Made by a program: the position numbers and the translations under genes
NCBI GenBank assembly: GCA_023846275.1
Contig: CM043875.1
Span: forward strand, 26,545,470-26,609,469
Direction of reading: 5' to 3'
DNA from: Vanilla planifolia
Taxonomy: Eukaryota > Streptophyta > Magnoliopsida > Asparagales > Orchidaceae
Length of the DNA: 64,000 nt
The notes under the pieces: generated by a model
What the model saw: only the letters and a program-made list of their open reading frames with translations
The model's database searches: none
Told to the model about the DNA's origin: nothing
Part shown: positions 1 through 11,183 of the stretch, piece by piece
Layout of the letters: each line of letters starts with the position of its first letter
How positions within the stretch are numbered: the stretch's first letter is position 1

Positions 1-209
1 CTGGCCTGCTGAATTTGCTTACTGTTTCTTCCTTATGCAAACATTTATTTCCTTAGATTCTTGCTGTACATGATGTGGCCATCACTTAAGAAATGATCAG
101 CAAAAAAAAAAAAAAAAAAGTATAACCGGTGTACATTCCTACCAGTTTTATTTTTATTTTTTTGCAATTTATAAGGAACATTTTCTTGAGTGTCATTTCA
201 TTTTAAAAG

Positions 210-3200
210 GTCACTGAAGCTCTTGCCCAAGCTGGTTTAGAATCTTCAAATCTTATTGTTGGTATTGACTTCACCAAAAGCAATGAATGGACAGGTTAGA
301 ATTTGTTAGATAGGCCTTATTCTACTGCTTATGTAATGTATCTAACTCGATTTAATGGTTAGGTAGGCAATCATTTAACCGCCACAGCTTGCATCATATT
401 AGTGATATACCGAACCCCTATGAGCAAGCAATCTCTATAATTGGTAGAACATTGTCAAAATTCGATGAGGATAACTTGATCCCATGTTTTGGGTTTGGGG
501 ATGGTAATTTTATCTTTCCTGAAAATTGATTTTTTATTTATAAAAACTACAATTTATTCTTATTTTACAAATTTTTTTTATCAGCATCAACACATGACCA
601 GGATGTCTTCAGTTTCTATCCTGATGAGAGACCTTGCAATGGGTTTGCAGAGGCTCTTTCCAGATATCGTGAGATCATCCCAAAGTTGCGATTGGCTGGT
701 AATCTTTACATTTTTTTTTTTTGTAATTTCTAAAATTCATATTAATGTCTGGTTTTTAAATGGTGATATTTTCTGCGTTTTATCTATAGGGCCAACATCT
801 TTTGCACCAATAATAGAAATGGCTATGACAATTGTAGAAAATAGTGGAGGGCAGTACCATGTTTTACTGATAATTGCAGATGGGCAGGTATGGCTCAACC
901 AAAAGTTTCAACTTTGATGTATCACTGCATAATTCGTGCAGAGAATATGATTTTAGCTGCGTTAGTGAAGATTTCTACACTACAATAGGGGTTTATGGAA
1001 GAGGAACTTCTATACTATGTTAATATTGCATGCAAATACTATTTTTGGAAGACGTTTTGACATAAAGCGAAGGTTAAACTAATCTACATGACAAACTTCC
1101 ATGCAACTACTTTGGATCTAAATGGCTACTTAAACTACAACAGTTAAGCATTTAGAGGACCAGCCGTGAATTCATACTTAGCAGGGGCACCGTAAATTGA
1201 ATTGTATGTTGCATGTCACAGATTTGCTTTAATTTTCTGGTGGTTGGCATTTATGTTTGGTATGCTGAAGTGGGTTTTTTAAACAGATGCGATCTTTTGC
1301 TTATGATAACAAAATTTAGTGGAAGGTTCTTTGTTTGCACAATTCATACATATTTGCAGATGCAGAGGGTTTATGTGAAATTGCGATTAGTACCAACCAC
1401 AAAGAAGGTTCTTTGAAAAAGATTTAATGGAAGATACAGCAAGGAGGATTATGTGAAACCAAATTTATCAATTTCACGTTTAGCATTAATATAGATGAGT
1501 ATGATCATGATGAGGTGTTATATTTTTATGCTTTTTCCTGTTGTTTAGAATTAAAAAATGTGGGTCTTTTGTAACCTATGATGACACCCAATGCATGGGG
1601 TTCTCATCAATGCGAGGATTTAACACTGTTCAACTTGTATTTCAAATATATTGTTTTGAACTCGAAGTCATATCTTGTACGCCATAATCTTAAGGTAAAA
1701 CCATCGGATTCGGTCTGCCAAAAATAAGGCAAACTCATTATTTAGAGTAAAAAACAAAGAGATACCATTTTGGAATCAAAACAAAATGTTTGAAATAAGT
1801 TTTAGATTGTCAACTTGTTCTACGTTGATAAAGCATAGCAATGAATGTTGGAAATTATGTCCTTTGTTCAATCGATTGTTCATCTTTTGCTTCATCTGCT
1901 AGAATGAGTACTCACTCCTATTTAACAGCAATAGAATGGGACAATTTATCACTAATAGTCTTGAGTAAGGGCATTAAAAATAATTTGACCTCATCCTCTA
2001 TGTAGATTTTGAAGTCACCCAAGTATGACCCCTTTCATAAAGATACAATTTTTTTGTTCAACTTCTCAATTTATTGGTCTGCTGATGTGGTGTTTAGTGA
2101 TCTTATTGACTTCAAATTATAAGATTAAAGATTGATGTTGCGCTTGATTTTTGTTCATTTTACCAGACACGATTACGAATTAACAAACAAAGAGAATATT
2201 GTAAGTAAAAACAAATTTTATGTTTTCTTTATATTTTCTTTTTTATGCAATGAATAGGATTTGAATCATCCATGTTACTTGGATTCTTTTTGTTCGAAGA
2301 ATTGCTTGAATTCTATTCATGTTGTGTTCTTCTATGAAATTAAAACTTTATGTTGGAACAGGTTACAAGAAGTGTTGATACTGAGTTGGGCCAGCTTAGT
2401 TCCCAAGAAAGTAAGACAGTTGATGCCATTGTTAAAGCATGGTCAGTATAACTTATACTGAGTTGATTCTGTTTTCATGAACTGTGAGTATGCTTGCTTG
2501 CTTGCTTATACAAGAAGAATAAAGACCAACTCAAAATCACCAATTAGTAACTATTAGTTTGAGCTGTTAGGCTATCACTCCATAGAACTAATACAAAGCC
2601 ATTCTGATGTAGTGACTTCCCCTTATCTATCATCCTGGTTGGCGTTGGAGATGGGCCCTGGGATATGATGAAGGAATTTGACGACAACATTCCATCCCGT
2701 TCTTTTGATAATTTCCAGGTGAGCCTCTTTCGACAATGATGAAAATTGTTTCGACTATGGTCCATTTTTACATGCTTCCCATAAAAGTTTGAACTTGCAA
2801 ACTTTGCACAGTTCGTTAATTTTACCGAGATCATGTCTAAGAACATAAATCAATCAAGAAAAGAGACCGAGTTTGCACTCGCCTCTCTGATGGAAGTTCC
2901 ATCGCAATATAAAGCAACATTGGAGCTTGGGATTCTCGGGTATGATTGACAACCCTTTTTTTTTTTTATTTAATGCATACACATGCTTGTGCTATGATTC
3001 TTCCCAAGTTGTGTCTTCTTACATTCGCACTGTTGAACAGTCACACGAGAGGTAAATCTCCTGAGAGGATCCCTCTTCCTCCACCCATTGGAAATTTCAG
3101 TGCTTCTTCCATCGGCTATAAAAATTTCCACTCTTCCTCTTCTTTCCAACAAAGTGAACCTTCCCCTCCTGCATATAAACCTCCACCAAGCACCGCTCCA

Positions 3201-3534
3201 CCAGCTCAAGGTTCTTCATTTGACAACCAGGTATGAAACATTTGTTGGGTTTCATTTCTACTTGCCATTTCAAGAACATTTCTTCCTAATTTGATCATTC
3301 AATCACAAAAATTGGAACAGGTCTGTCCAATATGCTTAACAAATCCAAAGGATATGGCTTTTGGCTGTGGGCATCAGGTGAGCAAGCTTCAGATTCTCTC
3401 TGAGCTTTGTTCAACATTGCTGTTGAGAACTATGCTGCCATCTTTCTTTGCAGACATGTTGCGACTGCGGCTCGAGCCTTGGGACATGTCCGATCTGCCG
3501 GAGCGAGATCCACACCAGGATAAAGCTTTATTAA
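210..3534 (+). CDS. RGLG: RGLG-type RING-domain E3 ubiquitin ligase with copine/VWA domain (3' part; 5' end outside window)
   Basis: Ten exons join in frame with GT-AG borders: 210-294, 363-503, 585-698, 790-887, 2362-2441, 2613-2718, 2812-2939, 3041-3230, 3321-3377, 3454-3534 (1080 nt, 359 codons plus TAA). The product starts inside the copine/VWA domain ([14 protein letters not shown], then a MIDAS-like [10 protein letters not shown]) and runs through [13 protein letters not shown], the conserved [11 protein letters not shown] block and [12 protein letters not shown] proline/serine-rich linker follows. It ends in a C3HC4 RING: CPIC, then CGHQ, TCCDCG and CPIC. This order is that of the Arabidopsis RGLG family, cytosolic or membrane-linked ubiquitin ligases tied to hormone and drought responses (family knowledge). 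About 100 N-terminal residues are missing because the gene begins left of the window. Intron 4 (888-2361) is the longest. The join at 2441/2613 gives KACDFPLSI where relatives have KASEYPLSI and is the least certain. The paralogue cannot be named. Confidence 0.93.
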
Positions 3535-4645
3535 CTCACTGGAGAGCTGCTTCAGGAGACTGGGTGTGGCACTTGTATTTGGGTTTTAGGGGAAGGTTGT
3601 ATTCTGCTTCAGGGTGTTGTGTTTTCTGCATAAGTTGTGATTTGCAGTTCATTTAGGGTCTCATTTGTCTGTTGTCTTTCTTATCAATGTGCTTTGCTAT
3701 TGTAAATCTTATAGATTCAGATTGTGTCACCATTTAGAGTAGTTTTTTTATTCATTATAATTGTAATGTTGTGATGCTTTTATGTGTTATCTTTATAATG
3801 GTTGCTAAGGGGAAAAGAAAAACAAATCTAGTTTTATGTGCTTGTGTTGGTTTTAACTATAGTATACTTCATGGCTTTGTTTATTTATTTATAAGTTAAA
3901 AGAATTTCATTTAACTTTTTACTAAAAAGAACTTTATAATTTGTATCATTAATTTACATGATTTAGTGGTAAAACTTATTTCACTTGATATTTCTTTAAG
4001 AAAATGTTAAAGAGACTTCACAAGTAACTCGCTTTTTTTTTATTTCAATAAATTTAAACAATAAATAAATATTTGATTATATTTTAAAGAAAATGTTAAA
4101 ATAGATATTTGATTATATTTCATATGTATATAATATATTTATACATATGAAATGGCTGAGCTAATTTGTCATTATTAAGCTGTAAGTAAATAGTTCCTTC
4201 ATATAGCATATATGAACACTACTTTATTACGTATTATCTAAAATAGTGCGAATATTAAAGTGAGTCCGAGTCCAGCTCATAAACAATTTTATTTTCATGC
4301 ATGATAGAATAAAATAATAAATGTTGTCAATAAGGATAAATTAATAATTTATTTTTTTGTGACAAACATAGGATTAATTAATTTTATTCGTTATAAAAAA
4401 TCATTTCTATTTGAAACTATGCCACGTGATTCCTTGCTTGCAACTTCAGTTCTTTAGAAGAAAAAAACAAGGAAGCGATGGCTTGCCGGAGCAAGCAAAT
4501 CGCCGTCGTGAAATCATTGACTGCAAAAAGACGCTCGGCCTGATGCCGACATGTCTTCAGCCCATCATTATCACCACAAACAATCAACCAATCTTTTGCT
4601 TTTTAAATCCGCAGGATCTGTCTACTCCTCAATCCAATACAAGCG
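3535..4645. other. intergenic: RGLG 3' UTR and GH5 upstream region
   Basis: The first few hundred bases after the RGLG stop are T-rich and read like a 3' UTR. From about 3850 the DNA is very AT-rich without coding pattern. Around 4420 there is a CACGTG core (ccacgtgatt), a G-box-like site about 220 bases before the GH5 start. The last 200 bases are less AT-rich and likely hold the GH5 promoter and 5' leader. No TATA box or transcription start can be fixed from sequence alone. Confidence 0.5.
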
Positions 4646-7174
4646 ATGAACCCCCTCTTCCTCATCTGTCTCCTCTTCGCCCCACTGCTCTTCCCCCATT
4701 GGAACCCGACCACGGCCACCTTCGCATCCGAAGAAGTCGGCTTCTTGTCGACGGCCTCAAGGTGGGTGGTGGACCAGAGCGGGCGCCGTGTGAAGCTCGC
4801 CTGCGCGAACTGGGCCGCGCATCTCGATCCCATCGTGGCCGAGGGCCTCGGCAGCCGACCGGTTGGCGACATCGCCGCTGCGGTGAGGTCCATGGGTTTC
4901 AACTGCGTGCGGCTCACGTGGCCTCTCTACCTCGTTACCAATGCTTCCCTGACGTCAGTCACAGTCGGCGAGTCGCTCCGCCGCCTCGGGCTGGTGGAAT
5001 CCGCTGCTGGCGTCGCCGTCAATAATCCCCAGTTCGTTGACCTTACCCTAATCCAGGCCTTCAAGGTGAGCCAGCGACCCGTTCTCGTTTTTTTATTATT
5101 ATTTTTTATTTTTATTATATTGAAATACTGCGAGTCAGTCAAATGAGTGAAATATCTGTTTACGACAAATGAACGAACAGCTTTTTTGTTGAGATAAAAT
5201 TTAAAAAAAAAAATTGAAAAAAAAATTAAAAAATATGGTTTATGTGAATTTATTATTATTATTATTTGTTGAAAAAATATTATAAACAAAATTTCTTAAA
5301 AACTAGCTTTTTAAAACAATGTATTAAATATATAATTTTTTTTATTTTTTTTTAAGAGGATATAATATCTATTATATCAAAGACTAAGCCAGAATTATTA
5401 TACAAAGATGCTCTTCTCATTATGCAAAGTAATTTAGTAATCTTTTAATAAACAATAATATACTTTCAATGATTTAGAGATAAAAATATCAATTTTGGAG
5501 TTAATAATCATATCAGATATACTGCATTTAGATTTATATTATCAATAAACACTTAATAAAATCATTTATAGTGTGATTAAAATAGTTTTAAAAGTCCAAA
5601 AAAGGTTCTTTCAAGATGACTGAAAGCCAATGTGTTTCTTTATGTTAGGAGAAATAATCAAAAAGGTTTGCATTGCTATCTCCCTAATTAGTGTTTGATG
5701 TGAAGAATTCTTTGGATTTGATTTCTTCTCCTTTCCAAGTGAAGAATTCGTGCTCTCGACCGCTCTCACTGCTTTGTAATTTGTTCGAAAGAGGTGGTCT
5801 CAACTCTGGATCGACACGACATCATGGTCATACTGGATAACCAGATAAGCACACCTGGTTGGTGCTGTAGCAAGTATGATGGTAATGGCTTCTTTGGGGA
5901 CACATTTTTTGACCCAAATGAATGGCTTCGAGGTCTCCAAATAATGGCAGAAACCTTCAACTCTTCAAGGAATGTTGTGGGCATGAGTCTGAGGAATGAA
6001 CTAAGGGGTCCTAAGCAAAATCTCGTCGACTGGTACAGGTAATGTATTGGAAAAACAGATCGAACCATGTGAAGAAAGTTCCTCAACCTTGTTGTTGTGT
6101 CACTTAGGTACATGCAAATGGGAGCAGAAGCAGTTCACTTGGTAAATCCCAATGTTCTTGTCATTCTTTCAGGCTTGGATTATGATAAAGTCCTCACCTT
6201 TCTTTCTGTCAAGCAAGTCGAGTTAACGTTCGAGGGGAAGCTTGTGTTTGAATTGCACTGGTATGGATTCTCGGATGGTGGGGACTGGAAAAATGGTAAT
6301 ATAAATGCAGTATGTGCAAATATATCCAGGTTGATGATGGTGAAAGGAGGTTTTCTACTAAAGCAGGGCTTTCCTTTGTTTTTGTCTGAGTTTGGAGTGG
6401 ACATAAGGGGTTATAACCAAGGGGATAACCATTTCCTGAGTTGCTTCTTAAGTGTGGCAGCTGAGCTTGACTTCGATTGGGCTATCTGGGCATTGCAAGG
6501 AAGCTACTATATCAGAGAAGGCAAACCAAACTTCGATGAGACCTATGGGGTGCTGAGTTCAGATTGGAGAAAACCAAGAAACTTAAACTTTCTCCAAAGA
6601 ATTGAAGCTTTGCAGTACCCTTTTCAAGGCATGGCATTTCTGGAACACATTTGCTTTGCTCTTTGTCTTAATGGTTTCTACTGGTTAGGATGCCGAGTGA
6701 TGGTATTTTGATGCAGGTCCTGGTCTTTCCAACAGATCATCACACCATATAATCTTCCATCCTTTGACAGGGCTCTGTGTCCTGCAGAGCAGATCCAATG
6801 GAGAACCAGTCCTTGGTTCTTGTGGGGAATACCAGGCCTGGAGCTATACATCAGAGCTTAACCTGGTGCTGAAGGATGCAGGGCTCTGTTTGCAAGCTGG
6901 AGCTGATGGTGAAGAGGTGAAGTTTGGAACCCAGTGCAAGAATTTGGGTTCAAAGTGGGTGCAGATTACTGATTCGAGGATGCTCCTTTCGACTTATGCG
7001 GAGGACAACGGTCACATGGTTTGCCTGGACCTTGGCCCTGAGAACTCCATCATCACTTCTACATGCAAGTGCCTTGTTGAGGAAGGGCCTTGCAGCTCTG
7101 AGAGCCAATGGTTTAAGATTGTAGACAGTAATAGAGAAAGTAGCTCATATCATCTACAGCTAAGGTCAATTTAG
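4646..7174 (+). CDS. secreted glycosyl hydrolase family 5 (cellulase-like) protein with C-terminal ricin-B-like domain
   Basis: Four exons (4646-5065, 5794-6038, 6108-6628, 6717-7174) give 1644 nt, 547 residues plus TAG. The ATG at 4646 is followed by a clear signal peptide (MNPLFLICLLFAPLLF), so the product should enter the secretory pathway. The GH5 core shows WVVDQSGRRVKLACANW, MVILDNQIS, PGWCC and the two expected catalytic glutamates: acid/base E209 in MSLRNELRG and nucleophile E316 in LSEFGVD. The last 150 residues resemble a beta-trefoil lectin (HPLTGLCVL, QAW, SKW, SQW). This matches plant GH5 proteins annotated as endoglucanase-like; the true substrate is not known to me. Introns are 728, 69 and 88 bp. 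The third appears to start with GC (exon end CAAG at 6628, then GC), giving the family-like join QGPGLS. Exon 1 is strongly GC-rich and the rest is not. The exact first residue after intron 1 is slightly uncertain. Confidence 0.9.
6629..6716 (+). other. probable GC-AG intron in the GH5 gene
   Basis: Exon 3 reads ...CCT TTT CAA G and the next dinucleotide is GC, not GT. The acceptor TGATGCAG ends at 6716. The splice restores CAA-G|GT-CCT-GGT (QGPG), the sequence expected between the GH5 core and the lectin tail. A GT in the same phase farther on (about 6672) would insert some 15 hydrophobic residues not seen in relatives as I remember them. Confidence 0.65.
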
Positions 7175-7899
7175 CCCTGGGAATTAAACATTGTATTCCT
7201 GTAAGTGTGATGTGAATACCCTATGTGTTATGAGTGCATTGGATACAAGGTTGGTAGTCCAAATACCGTGCTAATACCATACACTTTAAGTCATAAACCA
7301 TTAGGTCGAGCTATTTCGATTGACAATTTTTCCTTGGCACACTTGAAACGTTGAGGGTTTAACATACTATTTGTGAGATCATAACTGAAGCATTTCACCA
7401 CCCATCAATGGCACAACCTTTTGGCTTGATGCTTGAATATGCTTCAAAGATGCCTGGGCTCCTGGTTTTTCCTGAATTGTGTTTTCAGAGATGTTATATA
7501 CTAGATGCTAACTCACAAAAGAACGAAAACAATGGAAACTAGAGGTGATACTTTTTCTTCCTATCTGAGAACAATATCATCTTTCTGTTTAGGTAAAATT
7601 ACTTATTAATATAAGCAAGACATAACACTATTTAAAAAAATAGGATATGTGTCATTAAAAATTGGCTTAACATAGTTCAAGCCCATATTTTGATCATAGT
7701 TCATCTCAACCACTTCAATTTGAGTTCAATTCAAGCTAAAAATCAATCCAAACTTTGAGTGGCCTTCATTTTTTAGGCAAGACTATCAACTTTAATGCTA
7801 AATGAAATTTTTGCATAGAATATGCAAAGTGATTTCTTGTAAGGTGAGAAGTTCTGATAAAGAATATTGTTCAAATATATGTGTGTGTGTGCGAGCATA
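7175..7899. other. intergenic between the GH5 gene and the raffinose synthase pseudogene
   Basis: This holds the GH5 3' UTR followed by AT-rich, non-coding sequence. I see no open reading frame with family resemblance and no repeat of note apart from a short GT-rich run near 7880. Confidence 0.5.
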
Positions 7900-10785
7900 T
7901 ATGCATGCTATACTTCAAAACTTTTGGAAGAAAAATGCTTCCAACTCCTTGATAGTAGAAAACACCAAGCACTCTATATAACTTGTTCAGATTCCATATC
8001 TTTAGAAGACTGTATGAAACAAGAAACCAACTTTGACATACTACCATAAAGGACTAACAAAGTAATTTTGGCAGGTGAAAAAAAAAAAAAACCTTCTTCC
8101 ATCCATAACAGGGTTACAATCACTAGAAGGAAAACCAGTAAGAAGAACAAGTCTTCTAAGCTTATAACTGAAGGGAATGTATAGAAAACGCCACTCATAA
8201 AAATCTGGCTTTGCAAACTATTGTGTAGGCTAATCAGCTCGACTTGAGATTACCTTACATAGACACTGCAGCCTCCAATGGCTCTAGCAATGGCATGGAA
8301 ATGAGCAATAGGGTGTTGGCTCTAAGTGCATACATAAATTCTAAGAATGGATGATGAATTCTAACAAGCAAATACTTATTTAAGCACTGATGATAAGTCT
8401 TAATCAAATTAACAAACTTCTTTCCTACGAAATGAAATCTTACATGGAAGATATCCTAACCCAGGAGAAGGCTATTGCATGAAACTGTAAGCCATGTGTA
8501 TTGTCTGTACTACTGGTTCTCTTGGCATGAAATCCTCCGACGTTCTGACTATTGTGATATTCTTAGAGCTGAATGAACCAAAAAAAAAAAAAAAAAAAAA
8601 AATCAACTTTATTAATTTTACCAACATATAACCATATTTATGTTAAAGTCAGATCATAGGCATATACAGATTATGCCATTGTCTTCAAAATTTCTGGCAA
8701 CAGTTTGCTCAAGTGCACCATGGTATATTCTTGTCAAAGCAACTCTCCCACCCAAGCCTGAGCCAAGAGTTCAATTAGATTTTGTGTATCAACTTTGACA
8801 CCATCAGTTCCTATACTTGAGAGATAACCATGCAGGTCATTGTAGAAGCCATAAATCTTGGTGGAATCCATTAGTCTGACTCAATATTTTTCCAAATTAT
8901 CCATAGGAGTATCCCTAACATTCCCTAGGTTGCCAGGAGACTGAACAGGATATTTGTGCTTGGGATTATACTTCATCTCTTCTGAAGATGGAAGAATTCC
9001 TCCCAAGTAGCCAGCCAAGGCATGCACATGTAGACAAACCAGCAATGTAAGATGAATGTTTTCAACTAAACACAGCAAGGTCAACAACTGGTGGCTTTTC
9101 TCTGTACTGAAGTGTTTGCCTCAAGTCATATCCCTCTTTAATGGTTTGTATTAATCACCCAAGGCCAATGTTACTCGTGCTAACATTCTTAAATTTATCG
9201 TTCTCTTTGACAAGAACAAGTCTTTCTGCAAACCTAAAAAATGAAAATTGACCAACTTGGAGGATCGAAAGTTTAATTCAATATTGATCAAAATCATGTA
9301 TTAACACATTCATGAATAAACAACGGGATGCATACTGTGTTCCTTCAACACGTGGTTTTCCAGCTTTATAATATTCATCAATAGTGCCTTGCCATCCATC
9401 GTCGATGATCAGGAACCATGGTAGACTCCATCCTACTAAACTGTAGCTCAGTAAGTAAAATCCATATTTATATGATACAACAGTAAAAAAGATATTGAAA
9501 ACCATTAGAACCCAAAACATCCTATGTTCATTCAAAGTGCACAATGACTTGAAGATCAGATGCTGCTCAGATAATTTCTTATGCATTATGAAATCAACAT
9601 ACAACAATGTTCATAAAAGAAGCAGTTTATAGTTATAATAGTTGAGTAATGAGTATCCAGAAACCTTTCAAGACCGTCTTGTGGATAGACATCTCTATAA
9701 AATGCATCCCAAGTATACCAGCAAACCAATTCAAACTCTCTGGAATCTGTAAGAGTACAAAGATGCAGAAAACAAACAAAAAAAGGAATAAGCAAATCCA
9801 CTCAGATATCATGATATTTAAATCTGATATATCCACGAAAACATACCAACACAACAGCAAATTTTTTATTTTCCTTCAGCAGATATAATAATACACCAAT
9901 ATATCAAGAATAATCCAAGGAAATTGGCAGCACCTTGATGTTGTCAACATGAACAAACGCTCCTTTCTGTATAGCCACAATCCTACATTTACCAGATACA
10001 ACAAATAATTTGAGCACTGCACATATTTACACATTTATTCAAAGGTAGAATACTTGTATGGTTCATACTTCTTAGAATCCATAATAAGATCAAAAGGGTT
10101 ATCGCCAGAATCGACGAAAGTAGCCTCGAGAACTTCTAAGGTTTCCACATCGGGATCCCCTGAAATCCACGGCCATCTTTCAGAGGCGAAGCTTGACATG
10201 TAACGGATAAAAGGTTATTTTAATATGAATGGGAACCATGCTTACCACTTTCAAAGCAAAAATGAAGCTCGTTGGCTTCGCTTCCTTGAAGACTGGCTCG
10301 GAAATGACCATCAATCAGCGGCAATAGCAGTACGTACCAAAATTTTTATGAAGCAGAGGAATCGGCAGCCTGAGAATCCTTGACGGCAGCATTCTCTCTG
10401 ACTTCCGGGAGTAGAAATTGTGTCTCCTAAGAAACTTCCGAGGGCAATTTCCCCATCCGAGGAATCATCCACCGGATTTTAAATCTAAAGAGGAATAGCC
10501 ATCAAAACTCCCTGCACCACCATCTTCGTCGAGATCGCATCAGCACCAGTCTCGAACTAAGGAACGCTAAAAACTACTCGGCCATTCGAACAAACCGAGT
10601 TTCACTTGTTTGAGGACACCGAGGAAGAATATGAGGCGTTAGCTTGAAACGGGGGAGGCGGCGCCCGGAAACGGTGCCATCAACAATCGATCTGATGGAG
10701 ACTTCCGGCGATCCGCTGAGAGGATTGTCCTGCCGCGAACAAGGAGGTTGCCATCGACAATGCAAGGCGTCAACGACATGATCAT
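7900..10785 (-). pseudogene. raffinose synthase / galactinol-sucrose galactosyltransferase (SIP family) pseudogene
   Basis: Read on the minus strand from an ATG at 10785 there is a scattered but collinear match to the family: an N-terminus like [169 protein letters not shown] and IWNLNK. Introns are kept between these blocks, so it is not a processed copy. Damage visible directly: in-frame stops at 10639-10641, 10427-10429 and 10346-10348, a one-base loss at about 9721 inside the WFGW..WDAF motif, a stop just after DNLEKY (about 8881), a frameshift before GLGGRVAL (about 8750), and lost segments near 8430-8640. The live enzymes transfer galactose from galactinol in raffinose synthesis. Boundaries are approximate. 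Confidence 0.88.
8580..8602 (+). repeat. poly(A) run inside the pseudogene
   Basis: An uninterrupted run of about 23 A lies between two blocks of raffinose synthase homology, at a place where coding sequence is missing. It may be the tail of a lost retroelement insertion or simple slippage; no flanking duplication was recognised. Confidence 0.7.
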
Positions 10786-11183
10786 TCCTGGAACCACCAG
10801 ACTATCCCCGGCGAACTCCGGTTTTCTTTCCGGCGGAAATCGCTCTCGTCGAGCGGTTTCGATCTCGGAGAAGAGAATATTTTTAAATTCTTTAAAATGC
10901 GTGAAGCTGTTTTCAAATTCTTTTCAGAGTCAACAATTTAAAAAATAGCTTTTAAATTAATTAATTATTATTAAAATATAAAATTGAACCCAATTAAAAT
11001 TTCATTTTCCTTTAAATTAAATTTAAAAGATTTTAACATCTAATTAAGTACCCCAACCCAACCTTTGCCTCCGCCGCTGCCACCAGCCGCTCCGGCTGCG
11101 TCATCGTACGCCGGCGAGGTGGATAATTGAAACTTGCTTCGACGTCCTTTGAATTGTTCTACGTAAAAGCTTGGCAGAGATCG
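10786..11183. promoter_or_regulatory. divergent intergenic region between the raffinose synthase pseudogene and ATG16
   Basis: About 400 bases separate the old ATG of the pseudogene (10785, minus) from the ATG16 start (11184, plus). The middle (10880-11045) is AT-rich. The ends are GC-richer and look like 5' leaders; an in-frame stop at 11124-11126 lies upstream of the ATG16 start. With one side now a pseudogene, the region would serve mainly ATG16. No core promoter element is assigned. Confidence 0.45.

Noticed and set aside
489-917. 142-codon open frame over RGLG exons
   Set aside because: It is an out-of-phase or intron read-through frame; the RGLG exons explain the coding signal.
4411-5025. 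204-codon open frame starting before the GH5 ATG
   Set aside because: It lies in another frame of the GC-rich GH5 first exon and has no family resemblance; the signal peptide frame at 4646 is the real one.
6629-6711. GT donor alternatives for GH5 intron 3 (near 6672 and later)
   Set aside because: They would insert hydrophobic residues between the catalytic and lectin parts or shift the frame; the GC donor gives the expected junction. Kept as an open question for RNA data.
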